Shown: positions 1 to 6,002 of the stretch, one piece after another
Layout of the letters: the number at the start of each line of letters is the position of its first letter
How positions within the stretch are numbered: the first letter of the stretch is position 1
Source of the DNA: an uncultured Lachnospiraceae bacterium
GTDB taxonomy: Bacteria; Bacillota; Clostridia; Lachnospirales; Lachnospiraceae
Direction of reading: 5' to 3'
Assembly: GCA_947653315.1 (NCBI GenBank)
Contig: CANTGP010000204.1
Span: 1 to 6,009 of the forward strand
DNA: 6,009 nt
The notes under the pieces: model-generated
The model's database searches: none
Told to the model about the DNA's origin: nothing
Seen by the model: the letters and a program-made list of their open reading frames with translations, nothing else
Made by a program: the position numbers and the translations under genes

Positions 1-47
1 CCTTACGCCATTCTGCTTAGAAACCTCCAGCCGAAAAAAGTGCACGG

Positions 48-83
48 AAAACCGGGACAGACAATCCCGATGCCGCTGTCCCG
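48..83 (-). terminator. Possible weak intrinsic terminator after gpsA
   Basis: On the minus strand an 8-bp perfect stem, CGGGACAG (83-76) pairing with CTGTCCCG (60-53), encloses a 15-nt loop. It is followed by G and four T residues (51-48). It begins 33 nt past the gpsA stop, where an operon terminator would be expected. The loop is long and the T-run short, so termination may be partial. A run of seven T (91-85, minus strand) lies just before the stem, not after it, so it does not help. Read-through into whatever lies beyond the left edge is possible. Confidence 0.4.
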
Positions 84-116
84 CAAAAAAATCCCGTCCG
101 TGCGTCCGTCTCCACC

Positions 117-1127
117 TTACCCCCAAGGCAAATCCGAATGTTCCAGTTTCTTATCCCGCAGCATCAAATCCTTCACCGCCTCATCCGCCGCCTTTCCCTC
201 AAACAGCACTTGGTTTACCTGTTCGATGATCGGAATCTGCACCCCGTATTTTTTTGCCAGCGCCAGCGCCGCTTTAGCCGAATAGACACCTTCCACCACC
301 ATCTTTACTTCCGCCATGGCTTCTTCCATCGTATAACCTTTTCCGATTAATATGCCCGCACGGCGGTTCCTGGAATGCATGGAAGCACAGGTGACAATCA
401 GGTCTCCGATGCCGGTCAGGCCGCTGAACGTCTCCGCCCTGCCCCCCATCGCCGTGCCGAGACGGGAAATCTCCGTGATTCCCCTGGTAATCAGCGCCGC
501 CTTCGTATTGTCACCGTATCCCAAACCGTCGGCAATACCGGCCGCCAATGCCACCACGTTCTTTAATGCGGCGCCGAGTTCAATACCCAGGACATCGGGA
601 CTGATATACACACGGAATACCTCGTTCATAAACAAGTTTTGCAGGTATTCCGCCGTTTCTTTCTCTTTTGCCCCGACCACTATGGTAGTGGGAATCCCCC
701 TGCCCACTTCTTCCGCATGGGACGGACCGGACAGTACGGCAACCTTTGCCTGCGGGATTTCGCTCCCAATGACCTGTGACAGGGTAAACAGGGTCTTTTC
801 CTCGATGCCCTTTGCCACGTCCACGATAATCTGCCCTTCCGAAACGAATTTCTCCATACGGTGGGCCGTGCTCCTCGTATAAGGGGACGGAACCGCCAGC
901 ACCAGTACATCCCTGCCCTCTACCGCAAACTTAAGGTCCGTGGTAAAGACCATATCCTCCGGCAGTTTCACCCCCGGCAGTTTATCCTTATGCTCATGCT
1001 CCCTCTCCAGCATTTCGATTTCTTCCTTAAGTACGGACCATACCGTCACCCTGTGCCCGTTTTTGTGAAGCAGCACCGCCAGCGCGGTTCCCCAGCTTCC
1101 GGCCCCGATTATGCTTATATCCGCCAT
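117..1127 (-). CDS. gpsA: NAD(P)-dependent glycerol-3-phosphate dehydrogenase GpsA
   Basis: This cytosolic enzyme reduces dihydroxyacetone phosphate to sn-glycerol 3-phosphate, the backbone of phospholipids. At 336 residues it has normal family length. The N-terminal Rossmann domain opens with the dinucleotide-binding motif GAGSWG at residues 8-13. The AKGIE motif (Lys106) and SGPSHAEE (133-140) follow. The C-terminal substrate domain has the catalytic lysine in AALKNV (Lys189), then GDNTKAALITRG (205-216), GLTGIGDL (236-243) and HSRNRR (251-256). All key residues are present and nothing is broken. The ATG at 1127 begins five nt after the plsY stop. Its ribosome binding site lies inside the last plsY codons, which supports co-expression. 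Its product is the acyl acceptor for PlsY, encoded immediately upstream. Confidence 0.97.
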   Translation of the reverse strand: MADISIIGAGSWGTALAVLLHKNGHRVTVWSVLKEEIEMLEREHEHKDKLPGVKLPEDMVFTTDLKFAVEGRDVLVLAVPSPYTRSTAHRMEKFVSEGQIIVDVAKGIEEKTLFTLSQVIGSEIPQAKVAVLSGPSHAEEVGRGIPTTIVVGAKEKETAEYLQNLFMNEVFRVYISPDVLGIELGAALKNVVALAAGIADGLGYGDNTKAALITRGITEISRLGTAMGGRAETFSGLTGIGDLIVTCASMHSRNRRAGILIGKGYTMEEAMAEVKMVVEGVYSAKAALALAKKYGVQIPIIEQVNQVLFEGKAADEAVKDLMLRDKKLEHSDLPWG

Positions 1128-1132
1128 TTTCC

Positions 1133-1786
1133 CTATTCCTCCTTATTCTTCTTAAACAGATATGTTTTGCGCTCCTCGCCCTTTAAAAGCCGCTTGATGT
1201 TCTCCCGGTGTTTATAATATGCCATGACCGTTAAAAATCCGGCAATCAGATACATCTCAATCAAAGCCGCCTGCGACATCGCCCCGAACAGCCCCATTTG
1301 GCCAAGTATGATGATTTCGATAATAAAACCCGCATACACCAGTAAGGAGCCGAGCGATACATAATGGGTCAGCAGGAAAGCGCCGAAAAACAGCACGACC
1401 CCCATCGGAAGGAACGCCGGATGAAAGGACAGGATTAATCCAGCCGTCGCCGCAATGCCCTTTCCGCCCTTAAATCCTAAGTAAAAGGGAAAATTATGAC
1501 CCAAAATGGCGCCCGCCGCCGCATACATTTTAAACAAATATACCATGTCGGGATGGGATTTTCCAAAAAGCAGGCTGCAGGTTACGATGGCAAAGATACA
1601 CTTTAACACGTCCCCCGCAAACACAATCAATCCCGCTTTCGTACCAAGCACCCGCAGCGTATTGGTGGTTCCCGCATTCCCGCTTCCGTACTGTCTGATA
1701 TCGATGCCGTGCATCCTGCCGTAAATATAGGCTGTCTGGAAAAGCCCAAACAGATATCCGATTGCCAAACATATGATACGTTCCAC
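1133..1786 (-). CDS. plsY: Acyl-phosphate:glycerol-3-phosphate acyltransferase PlsY
   Basis: This integral membrane enzyme transfers an acyl group from acyl-phosphate (made by PlsX) to glycerol 3-phosphate, giving 1-acyl-glycerol 3-phosphate. The 217 residues are almost entirely hydrophobic segments, consistent with about five membrane spans. Three family motifs are visible: GSGNAGTTNTLR (34-45), GHNFPFYLGFKGGKG (96-110) and the VSLGSL turn (143-148). Near the C-terminus the HRENIKRLLKGEE stretch is also typical. Motif 1 has Thr40 where Ala is commoner, a mild change. From the reading frame the start is GTG, and it shares its first G with the TAG stop of der (TAGTG). A purine-rich AAGGAAGG about 10 nt upstream can serve as ribosome binding site. 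The overlap suggests translational coupling to der. gpsA follows 5 nt downstream. Confidence 0.96.
   Translation of the reverse strand: MERIICLAIGYLFGLFQTAYIYGRMHGIDIRQYGSGNAGTTNTLRVLGTKAGLIVFAGDVLKCIFAIVTCSLLFGKSHPDMVYLFKMYAAAGAILGHNFPFYLGFKGGKGIAATAGLILSFHPAFLPMGVVLFFGAFLLTHYVSLGSLLVYAGFIIEIIILGQMGLFGAMSQAALIEMYLIAGFLTVMAYYKHRENIKRLLKGEERKTYLFKKNKEE
1138..1144 (-). promoter_or_regulatory. Ribosome binding site of gpsA
   Basis: AAGGAGG on the minus strand, 10 nt before the gpsA ATG. It is the strongest Shine-Dalgarno site in the operon and is embedded in the last codons of plsY (Lys-Glu-Glu-stop). Ribosomes finishing plsY therefore pass directly over it, which favours coupled translation. 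Confidence 0.8.
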
Positions 1787-3120
1787 TATCTGTTTTCCTT
1801 CCTTTCCCTGATGATGAATTTTAAGGGCGTCCCCCGGAAGCCGAAGGATTCCCGGATTTGGTTTTCAATGTATCTCGTGTAGGAAAAATGCATCAATTCC
1901 TTATCGTTGACGAAAATGACAAAGGTCGGCGGCTTCACCGAAACCTGCGTGATGTAGTACAGCCGCAGGCGTTTCCCTTTATCGGAAGGCGGCTGCTGCA
2001 GCGCCACCGCTTCGGACAGGATTTCGTTTAATACGCCCGTCGCCACACGCATGGAGTGGTTTTCATTGACGGCATCTATAGTTTCGTAAAGTTTCGTTAT
2101 CCGCTGTCCCGTCACTGCGGAAATAAAAATGATTTCCGCATAAGACATAAAAGACAAAACTTCCCGTATCCGGCTTGTAAATGCGTTCATCGTGCGGTCG
2201 TCTTTCTCAATGGCATCCCATTTATTAACCGCAATGATCACCGCCTTGCCCCGCTCATGGGCGATGCCCGCAATCTTGGCGTCCTGCTCCGTAATCCCTT
2301 CTTTGGCATCCACCACAAGCACGGCGATGTCCGCCCGTTCCACTGCGCTGACCGTCCGCACGATCATGTACTTCTCCAGTTCTTCCTTTATTTTGTTTTT
2401 GCGGCGCAGCCCCGCCGTATCGATGAATACATATTCCCTGCCGTTAAACTTAATCTCCGTATCGATGGCATCCCTTGTGGTACCCGCGATTTCCGATACA
2501 ATGACACGGTTTTCCCCCGCAAGACGGTTGATGATGGAGGATTTTCCCACATTCGGTTTGCCGACGATGGCGATTTTCGTCCGGTCGTCTTCCCCATCTT
2601 CTTCCCCCTGACGGTCAAAGTGGGAAATTACCTCGTCCAGCATTTCCCCAAGTCCCAGCTTGTTCACCGACGAAATGGCATGGGGATCACCGATGCCCAG
2701 ATTATAAAATTCATACACATCCGGCATGTATTTTTCAAAACTGTCCACTTTATTGACCACAAGCACCACGGGCTTTGCGGAACGCCTGAGCATGTCCGCC
2801 ACCTTGGCATCCGCGTCAACCAATCCCTGCTTGACATCCGTCATAAACAGGATAACATCCGCCGTATCCATGGCAATCTGCGCCTGTTCCCTCATTTGGG
2901 ACAGGATGATGTCCTTGCTGTCCGGCTCAATCCCCCCCGTATCAATCAGGGTGAAAGCCGTATCCAGCCATGTCACGTCCGCGTAAATCCTGTCGCGGGT
3001 GATTCCCGGCGTATCTTTTACAATCGATATCCGTTCCCCTGCCAATGCGTTAAACAGCGTGGATTTCCCCACATTCGGCCTTCCCACCACTGCCACGATC
3101 GGTTTCTTTTTCTTTCCCAT
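1786..3120 (-). CDS. der: Ribosome biogenesis GTPase Der (EngA)
   Basis: Der is a tandem-domain GTPase that acts in the cytoplasm during late assembly of the 50S ribosomal subunit and is essential in most bacteria studied. Both G domains are complete. The first has GRPNVGKS (13-20), DTGG (60-63) and NKVD (123-126). The second has GKPNVGKS (187-194), DTAG (234-237) and NKWD (299-302). An acidic linker (about 172-179) joins them, and a KH-like domain occupies roughly the last 85 residues. I chose the ATG at 3120, giving 444 residues, because the conserved protein begins with a short basic lead into the first G1 motif. The frame stays open to an ATG at 3168 and one at 3192, but those add residues with no family similarity, overlap the upstream gene and lack a good ribosome binding site. 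It starts 34 nt after the DUF512 gene and overlaps plsY by one base. Confidence 0.97.
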   Translation of the reverse strand: MGKKKKPIVAVVGRPNVGKSTLFNALAGERISIVKDTPGITRDRIYADVTWLDTAFTLIDTGGIEPDSKDIILSQMREQAQIAMDTADVILFMTDVKQGLVDADAKVADMLRRSAKPVVLVVNKVDSFEKYMPDVYEFYNLGIGDPHAISSVNKLGLGEMLDEVISHFDRQGEEDGEDDRTKIAIVGKPNVGKSSIINRLAGENRVIVSEIAGTTRDAIDTEIKFNGREYVFIDTAGLRRKNKIKEELEKYMIVRTVSAVERADIAVLVVDAKEGITEQDAKIAGIAHERGKAVIIAVNKWDAIEKDDRTMNAFTSRIREVLSFMSYAEIIFISAVTGQRITKLYETIDAVNENHSMRVATGVLNEILSEAVALQQPPSDKGKRLRLYYITQVSVKPPTFVIFVNDKELMHFSYTRYIENQIRESFGFRGTPLKFIIRERKENR

Positions 3121-3154
3121 GTTAATAACCCATACCTTTCCGGATTTCCATTCC

Positions 3155-4495
3155 TCACAAATTCCCATACAGGATGGCGTCCACAAAATCACGTCCGCTT
3201 GATTTTACAATATCTACCTTTACTTGTAAAGTGTTTTCCAGTTCTTCCACCGTCATATCGTCCAAAAAAACCCTCTCCCCGCTCCGCAGCACATTCTGCG
3301 GAAGCAAAAGCCGCTCCCCCAGTTCCCGTCCGGCAAGCTGCGCCGCAATGTCCTGCCCGGTTAAAAGCCCGGACACCGTAATCCGCTCGCCGAAAAAATC
3401 GTTGGTGACGGGATATACCAAGATACGGATACCCCCACAGGCGCTTTCCAGCCTTCCGGCCATATCCACAATGGAAGGGTACGCCAGCCGCCCGGTGGCA
3501 ATGGACACGGTCTTTTCCTGCCGGTTTTCCCGTTTTCCGTCCTTCCCTCCTTTTTTTCCGATTTCCTCCAATGCTTCCTCAAATTCATCCATAAGCAGAC
3601 GCAGCATCCCCACGCCGTTCTCCAACTGCAGGTATCCGTCATAGCGCCCCGCCTCCGGCAGACTGCGTCCCGCCAGCAGATACCATTCATCGCTGGCATG
3701 GACAAAATGGGTCCCGTATTCCGCATACAGCCGCTCCTGCCACCGGTGGATGGTATCGAGCACTTCCACGGCATCTTCCTGCGTAAACGGCTCTAACGGA
3801 TACAGACCGTCCCTGTATTTGGACAGTCCCACCGGAACCACCGACACGCTTTCCAAATGGGGGAGGTAGCCTGCCAAATCCGAAATGCTGCGCTCCAGTT
3901 CCCCTTTATCGTTCACACCCTTGCAAAGCACAATCTGCCCGTTCATGGCAATCCCTGCCCCATACAGCCGGTCCACCTTCTTCAACGCCTCCCCCGCAAA
4001 ACGGTTGTTTAACATTTTGCACCGAAGCTGCGGATTGGTGGTCTGGAACGAAATATTAATGGGCGACAGCCGGTATTTTACAATCCGCTCCAAATCATGG
4101 TCCGACATATTGGTCAGCGTCACATAATTCCCCTGCAGAAAGGAAAGCCTGGAATCGTCGTCCTTAAAATACAGTGTCTTACGCATCCCCTTCGGCATTT
4201 GGTCGATAAAGCAGAAAATACACTGATTGTGGCAGGAACGGTAATCGTCCATCAGCCCGTTTTCAAATTCAATCCCCAAATCCTCCTCATAATCCTTATC
4301 GATTTCCAAAAGCCATTCTTCCCCGTCCGCTTTTTTCAGCAGCACCTCAATATATTCATCCTGCACCAAATACTGGTAATCAAAAATATCCCCGATTTCC
4401 TCCCCGTTAATCCGAAGCAGTGTATCCCCTTCCTCCATCTCCATCTCCTGCGCAATGCTTCCCTCCAAAACCTTCCGTATCACATGTCCTTTCAT
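3155..4495 (-). CDS. DUF512 family radical SAM protein with PDZ-like N-terminus
   Basis: The function is unknown. Residues 1-66 look like a PDZ-like domain ([16 protein letters not shown] and LLRINGEEI are the usual turns). Residues 88-95 give CHNQCIFC, the CX3CX2C motif (Cys88, Cys92, Cys95) that holds the S-adenosylmethionine-binding 4Fe-4S cluster in radical SAM enzymes. Conserved-looking blocks follow: GNYVTLTNM (122-130), [12 protein letters not shown] (144-155), IVLCKGVND (188-196) and [10 protein letters not shown] (290-299). The C-terminal DUF512 part carries [18 protein letters not shown] (363-380) and RVFLDDMT (408-415). A lysine- and glycine-rich stretch at 313-328 looks like a flexible insertion between the two halves. 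At 446 residues it is full length. It is first in the operon, directly before der, an arrangement I recall as common in Clostridia. That neighbourhood hints at a link to ribosome or envelope biology but does not prove one. The in-frame codons before the ATG reach a stop within 25 nt, so this start is secure. Confidence 0.93.
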   Translation of the reverse strand: MKGHVIRKVLEGSIAQEMEMEEGDTLLRINGEEIGDIFDYQYLVQDEYIEVLLKKADGEEWLLEIDKDYEEDLGIEFENGLMDDYRSCHNQCIFCFIDQMPKGMRKTLYFKDDDSRLSFLQGNYVTLTNMSDHDLERIVKYRLSPINISFQTTNPQLRCKMLNNRFAGEALKKVDRLYGAGIAMNGQIVLCKGVNDKGELERSISDLAGYLPHLESVSVVPVGLSKYRDGLYPLEPFTQEDAVEVLDTIHRWQERLYAEYGTHFVHASDEWYLLAGRSLPEAGRYDGYLQLENGVGMLRLLMDEFEEALEEIGKKGGKDGKRENRQEKTVSIATGRLAYPSIVDMAGRLESACGGIRILVYPVTNDFFGERITVSGLLTGQDIAAQLAGRELGERLLLPQNVLRSGERVFLDDMTVEELENTLQVKVDIVKSSGRDFVDAILYGNL

Positions 4496-4515
4496 TTCCG
4501 TGCCATACTCTCCTT
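4492..4515 (-). promoter_or_regulatory. Start region of the DUF512 gene with overlapping four-codon ORF
   Basis: The Shine-Dalgarno AAGGAG (4515-4510) lies 14 nt before the DUF512 ATG (4495), longer than the usual 5-10 nt. Between them is another ATG (4506), only 3 nt after the Shine-Dalgarno. It opens a four-codon ORF encoding Met-Ala-Arg-Lys. Its TGA overlaps the true start as ATGA. Whether this mini-ORF is translated is unknown. It could feed ribosomes to the main start by termination-reinitiation, or be chance. Confidence 0.45.
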
Positions 4516-4580
4516 CTTATTGCCAACCTGCCGGATTCTTCCCAACCTTTACACATTCCCATGGGCCGAACCGTTACATA

Positions 4581-4598
4581 TTCTTCTTATTCTTCTTA
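4581..4598. repeat. Tandem 9-nt direct repeat in the operon leader
   Basis: The 9-mer TTCTTCTTA occurs twice head to tail (4581-4589 and 4590-4598). On the transcribed minus strand this reads as purine-rich TAAGAAGAA units. It lies at the predicted 5' end of the operon transcript, just downstream of the minus-strand -10 box. It may be simple sequence, or an initial-transcribed-region or protein-binding element. Confidence 0.5.
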
Positions 4599-4599
4599 C

Positions 4600-4612
4600 A
4601 TTCTACTAGAAT
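4600..4612. repeat. 13-bp perfect palindrome over the operon -10 box
   Basis: ATTCTA-C-TAGAAT is a perfect inverted repeat with 6-bp arms around one central base. The left arm, read on the minus strand, is exactly the predicted -10 hexamer TAGAAT of the operon promoter. The location makes it a candidate operator, but no known regulator site is recognised. Confidence 0.5.
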
Positions 4613-4628
4613 TTCCTTGACGTGTCAC
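4600..4628 (-). promoter_or_regulatory. Predicted sigma-A promoter of the DUF512-der-plsY-gpsA operon
   Basis: On the minus strand GTGACA (4628-4623, five of six matches to TTGACA) is followed after exactly 17 nt by TAGAAT (4605-4600, five of six matches to TATAAT). Transcription would begin near 4593, leaving a leader of about 98 nt before the DUF512 ATG. The leader has no obvious terminator-like hairpin or recognised riboswitch. This is the only good promoter I see for the four minus-strand genes. Confidence 0.6.
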
Positions 4629-4646
4629 TACCGGGAATGATATAAA
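4617..4646 (+). promoter_or_regulatory. Predicted sigma-A promoter of prs with extended -10
   Basis: TTGACG (4617-4622, five of six matches) and TATAAA (4641-4646, five of six matches) are separated by 18 nt. TG one base before the -10 box (4638-4639) makes it an extended -10 promoter. Transcription would start near 4653, giving an AT-rich untranslated leader of about 60 nt. The -35 hexamer directly abuts that of the divergent promoter. Confidence 0.7.
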
Positions 4647-4701
4647 ATATATGATTGCTATTTTTTGCTTCCATTGTTTTGAAACTGGTATTTTTTACAT
4701 C

Positions 4702-4707
4702 GGGAGG
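4702..4707 (+). promoter_or_regulatory. Ribosome binding site of prs
   Basis: GGGAGG ends 5 nt before the ATG at 4713, a strong Shine-Dalgarno site at the short end of normal spacing. It fixes the start of the plus-strand gene. Confidence 0.8.
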
Positions 4708-4712
4708 TTATC

Positions 4713-5900
4713 ATGCCTAATTTACGCGAATTGGAAGCTGCCATTCCGGTAGCCCCACTGAAAATCGTTGCGACGGAATCCGCAGCCGGACTGGCTGACC
4801 GCATCAACCGTTATTTAATCGGATTCAGGAAAACCGTAAACAACATTGCCAAGAACGATCCCGCTTTTCAGGGATATGCGGAAAACAATTACCTGGTGGA
4901 TGTTTCCTGTCCCCGCTTCGGTACGGGGGAAGGCAAAGCGGTCTTCAACGAATCCATTCGCGGAAAAGACCTGTTTTTCCTTGTGGATGTATGCAACCAC
5001 AGCATTACCTATAAAATGAACGGATACATAAACCATAAATCCCCGGACGACCACTACCAGGATTTGAAGCGTCTCATTACCGCTTCCAACGGAAAGGCGC
5101 ACCGCATCAATGTCATCATGCCTTACCTGTACGAAGGCCGGCAGCACAAAAGGAACGGGCGCGAATCCTTGGACTGCGCGTATGCCATCGAGGAACTCAG
5201 CCGTATGGGGGTATCCAATTTCATCACCTTCGACGCCCATGACCCGCGTGTGCAGAATGCCGCCCCGCTTTCCGGCTTTGATAACTTCATGCCGCCCTAT
5301 CAGTTCATACAGGCGCTTTTGCGCACCGAGGAAGACCTTCTCGTCGACAAATACCATACCATCGTCATCAGCCCCGACGAAGGCGCCTTGGACCGTGCCA
5401 TCTATTTTGCCAACGTCCTCGGGGTGGATATGGGCATGTTTTATAAAAGGAGGGATTACTCCACCATCGTAAACGGCAAAAACCCCATCGTCGCCCATGA
5501 ATTCCTCGGCGACAATATTGACGGCAAGGATGTCATCATCATTGACGATATGATTTCCTCCGGGGGAAGCATGATTGACACCGCCAAACAGCTAAAGGCG
5601 ATGAATGCCAAACGCGTCTTCATCTGCTGTACCTTCGGGCTGTTTACGGACGGGCTTGACGCTTTTGACGAAGCCTACGAAAAATGCTATTTTGACAAAA
5701 TCATTACCACAAACCTCACGTACCAGCTACCCGAATTAAAGGAACGTCCTTATTACCTGGAAGCGGACATGAGCAAATTCCTCGCATCCATCATCGATTT
5801 CATGAACCACGATTCCTCCATGGCAAACGTCTCCACGCCCACGGACAAGATTCATGAGATTTTGGCAAAATACAATAACCGTGAGGAACTCCAATTATAA
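4713..5900 (+). CDS. prs: Ribose-phosphate pyrophosphokinase (PRPP synthetase), long clostridial form
   Basis: The expected reaction is ribose 5-phosphate + ATP to PRPP + AMP, in the cytosol, feeding purine, pyrimidine, histidine, tryptophan and NAD synthesis. The C-terminal half carries the phosphoribosyl-binding loop VIIIDDMISSGGSM (274-287). Other matches to the family are FNESIRGKD (78-86), INVIMPYLYEGRQHKR (132-147, the flexible catalytic loop), FDAHDPRVQ (173-181, with the conserved Asp-x-His), VISPDEGALDRA (218-229) and KRRD (245-248). It has 395 residues against roughly 310-320 for typical bacterial Prs. The extra length lies in the N-terminal domain (about 40-65 and 97-118) and in a C-terminal tail of about 25 residues. 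The loop reads SSGGS where canonical enzymes read DTGGT. It is transcribed alone, divergently from the der operon. Activity is likely but unproven. A second, canonical prs elsewhere in the genome would raise the chance that this is a specialised paralogue. Confidence 0.88.
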   Translation: MPNLRELEAAIPVAPLKIVATESAAGLADRINRYLIGFRKTVNNIAKNDPAFQGYAENNYLVDVSCPRFGTGEGKAVFNESIRGKDLFFLVDVCNHSITYKMNGYINHKSPDDHYQDLKRLITASNGKAHRINVIMPYLYEGRQHKRNGRESLDCAYAIEELSRMGVSNFITFDAHDPRVQNAAPLSGFDNFMPPYQFIQALLRTEEDLLVDKYHTIVISPDEGALDRAIYFANVLGVDMGMFYKRRDYSTIVNGKNPIVAHEFLGDNIDGKDVIIIDDMISSGGSMIDTAKQLKAMNAKRVFICCTFGLFTDGLDAFDEAYEKCYFDKIITTNLTYQLPELKERPYYLEADMSKFLASIIDFMNHDSSMANVSTPTDKIHEILAKYNNREELQL

Positions 5901-5909
5901 CAGTCAAAG

Positions 5910-5942
5910 ACCCCGCTGCTTACTGCTTACAGCGGGGTTTTT
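5910..5942 (+). terminator. Intrinsic terminator of prs
   Basis: CCCCGCTG (5911-5918) pairs with CAGCGGGG (5930-5937) around an 11-nt loop and is followed directly by five T residues (5938-5942). A5910 can extend the stem with the first T. It begins about 10 nt past the prs stop. A GC-rich stem with a T-tract at this position is a classic Rho-independent terminator and shows that prs is a single-gene transcript. Confidence 0.9.
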
Positions 5943-5979
5943 AACCCTCATATATCAGGCAATCAAGTATCTTTTGGCA

Positions 5980-6002
5980 TGTGCCGCCCTCATACCGGCA
6001 CA
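5980..6002. other. Small hairpin at the right edge, function unknown
   Basis: TGTGCCG (5980-5986) and CGGCACA (5996-6002) form a 7-bp perfect inverted repeat with a 9-nt loop. No T-run follows on either strand, so it is not a standard intrinsic terminator. It could belong to the 3' or 5' region of a gene beyond the window. Nothing else is visible between the prs terminator and the end. Confidence 0.35.

Noticed and set aside
85..91. Run of seven T on the minus strand after gpsA as a terminator tail
   Set aside because: No inverted repeat precedes it. The only hairpin nearby (83-53) comes after it, so it is not a terminator tail.
352..882. Plus-strand open frame of 176 codons opposite gpsA
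   Set aside because: It overlaps the catalytic core of gpsA on the other strand, and its serine/proline-rich product has no family resemblance.
3121..3192. Upstream in-frame extension of der (24 extra codons)
   Set aside because: The extension has no similarity to Der N-termini, overlaps the end of the DUF512 gene and has no good ribosome binding site at either upstream ATG.
2056..3381. Long plus-strand open frame (441 codons) opposite der
   Set aside because: It lies antisense to a clearly conserved gene. Its product is rich in His, Arg, Phe and Pro with no recognisable motif. It runs across the der/DUF512 junction and has no supported start signal. It is a codon-bias shadow.
4558..4565. 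CCCATGGG palindrome with an ATG that opens a frame on the minus strand
   Set aside because: No Shine-Dalgarno precedes this ATG and the frame runs into the DUF512 gene out of register with no conserved content. The 8-mer is short enough to be chance.
4496..4593. Riboswitch or attenuator in the leader of the DUF512 operon
   Set aside because: I could not find a stable stem with a T-run or any recognised aptamer core. Only short matches such as the CCCATGGG palindrome are present.
4815..5498. Minus-strand open frame of 227 codons opposite prs
   Set aside because: It is antisense to the conserved prs motifs, its product is valine/glycine-rich without domains, and there is no gene or promoter context.
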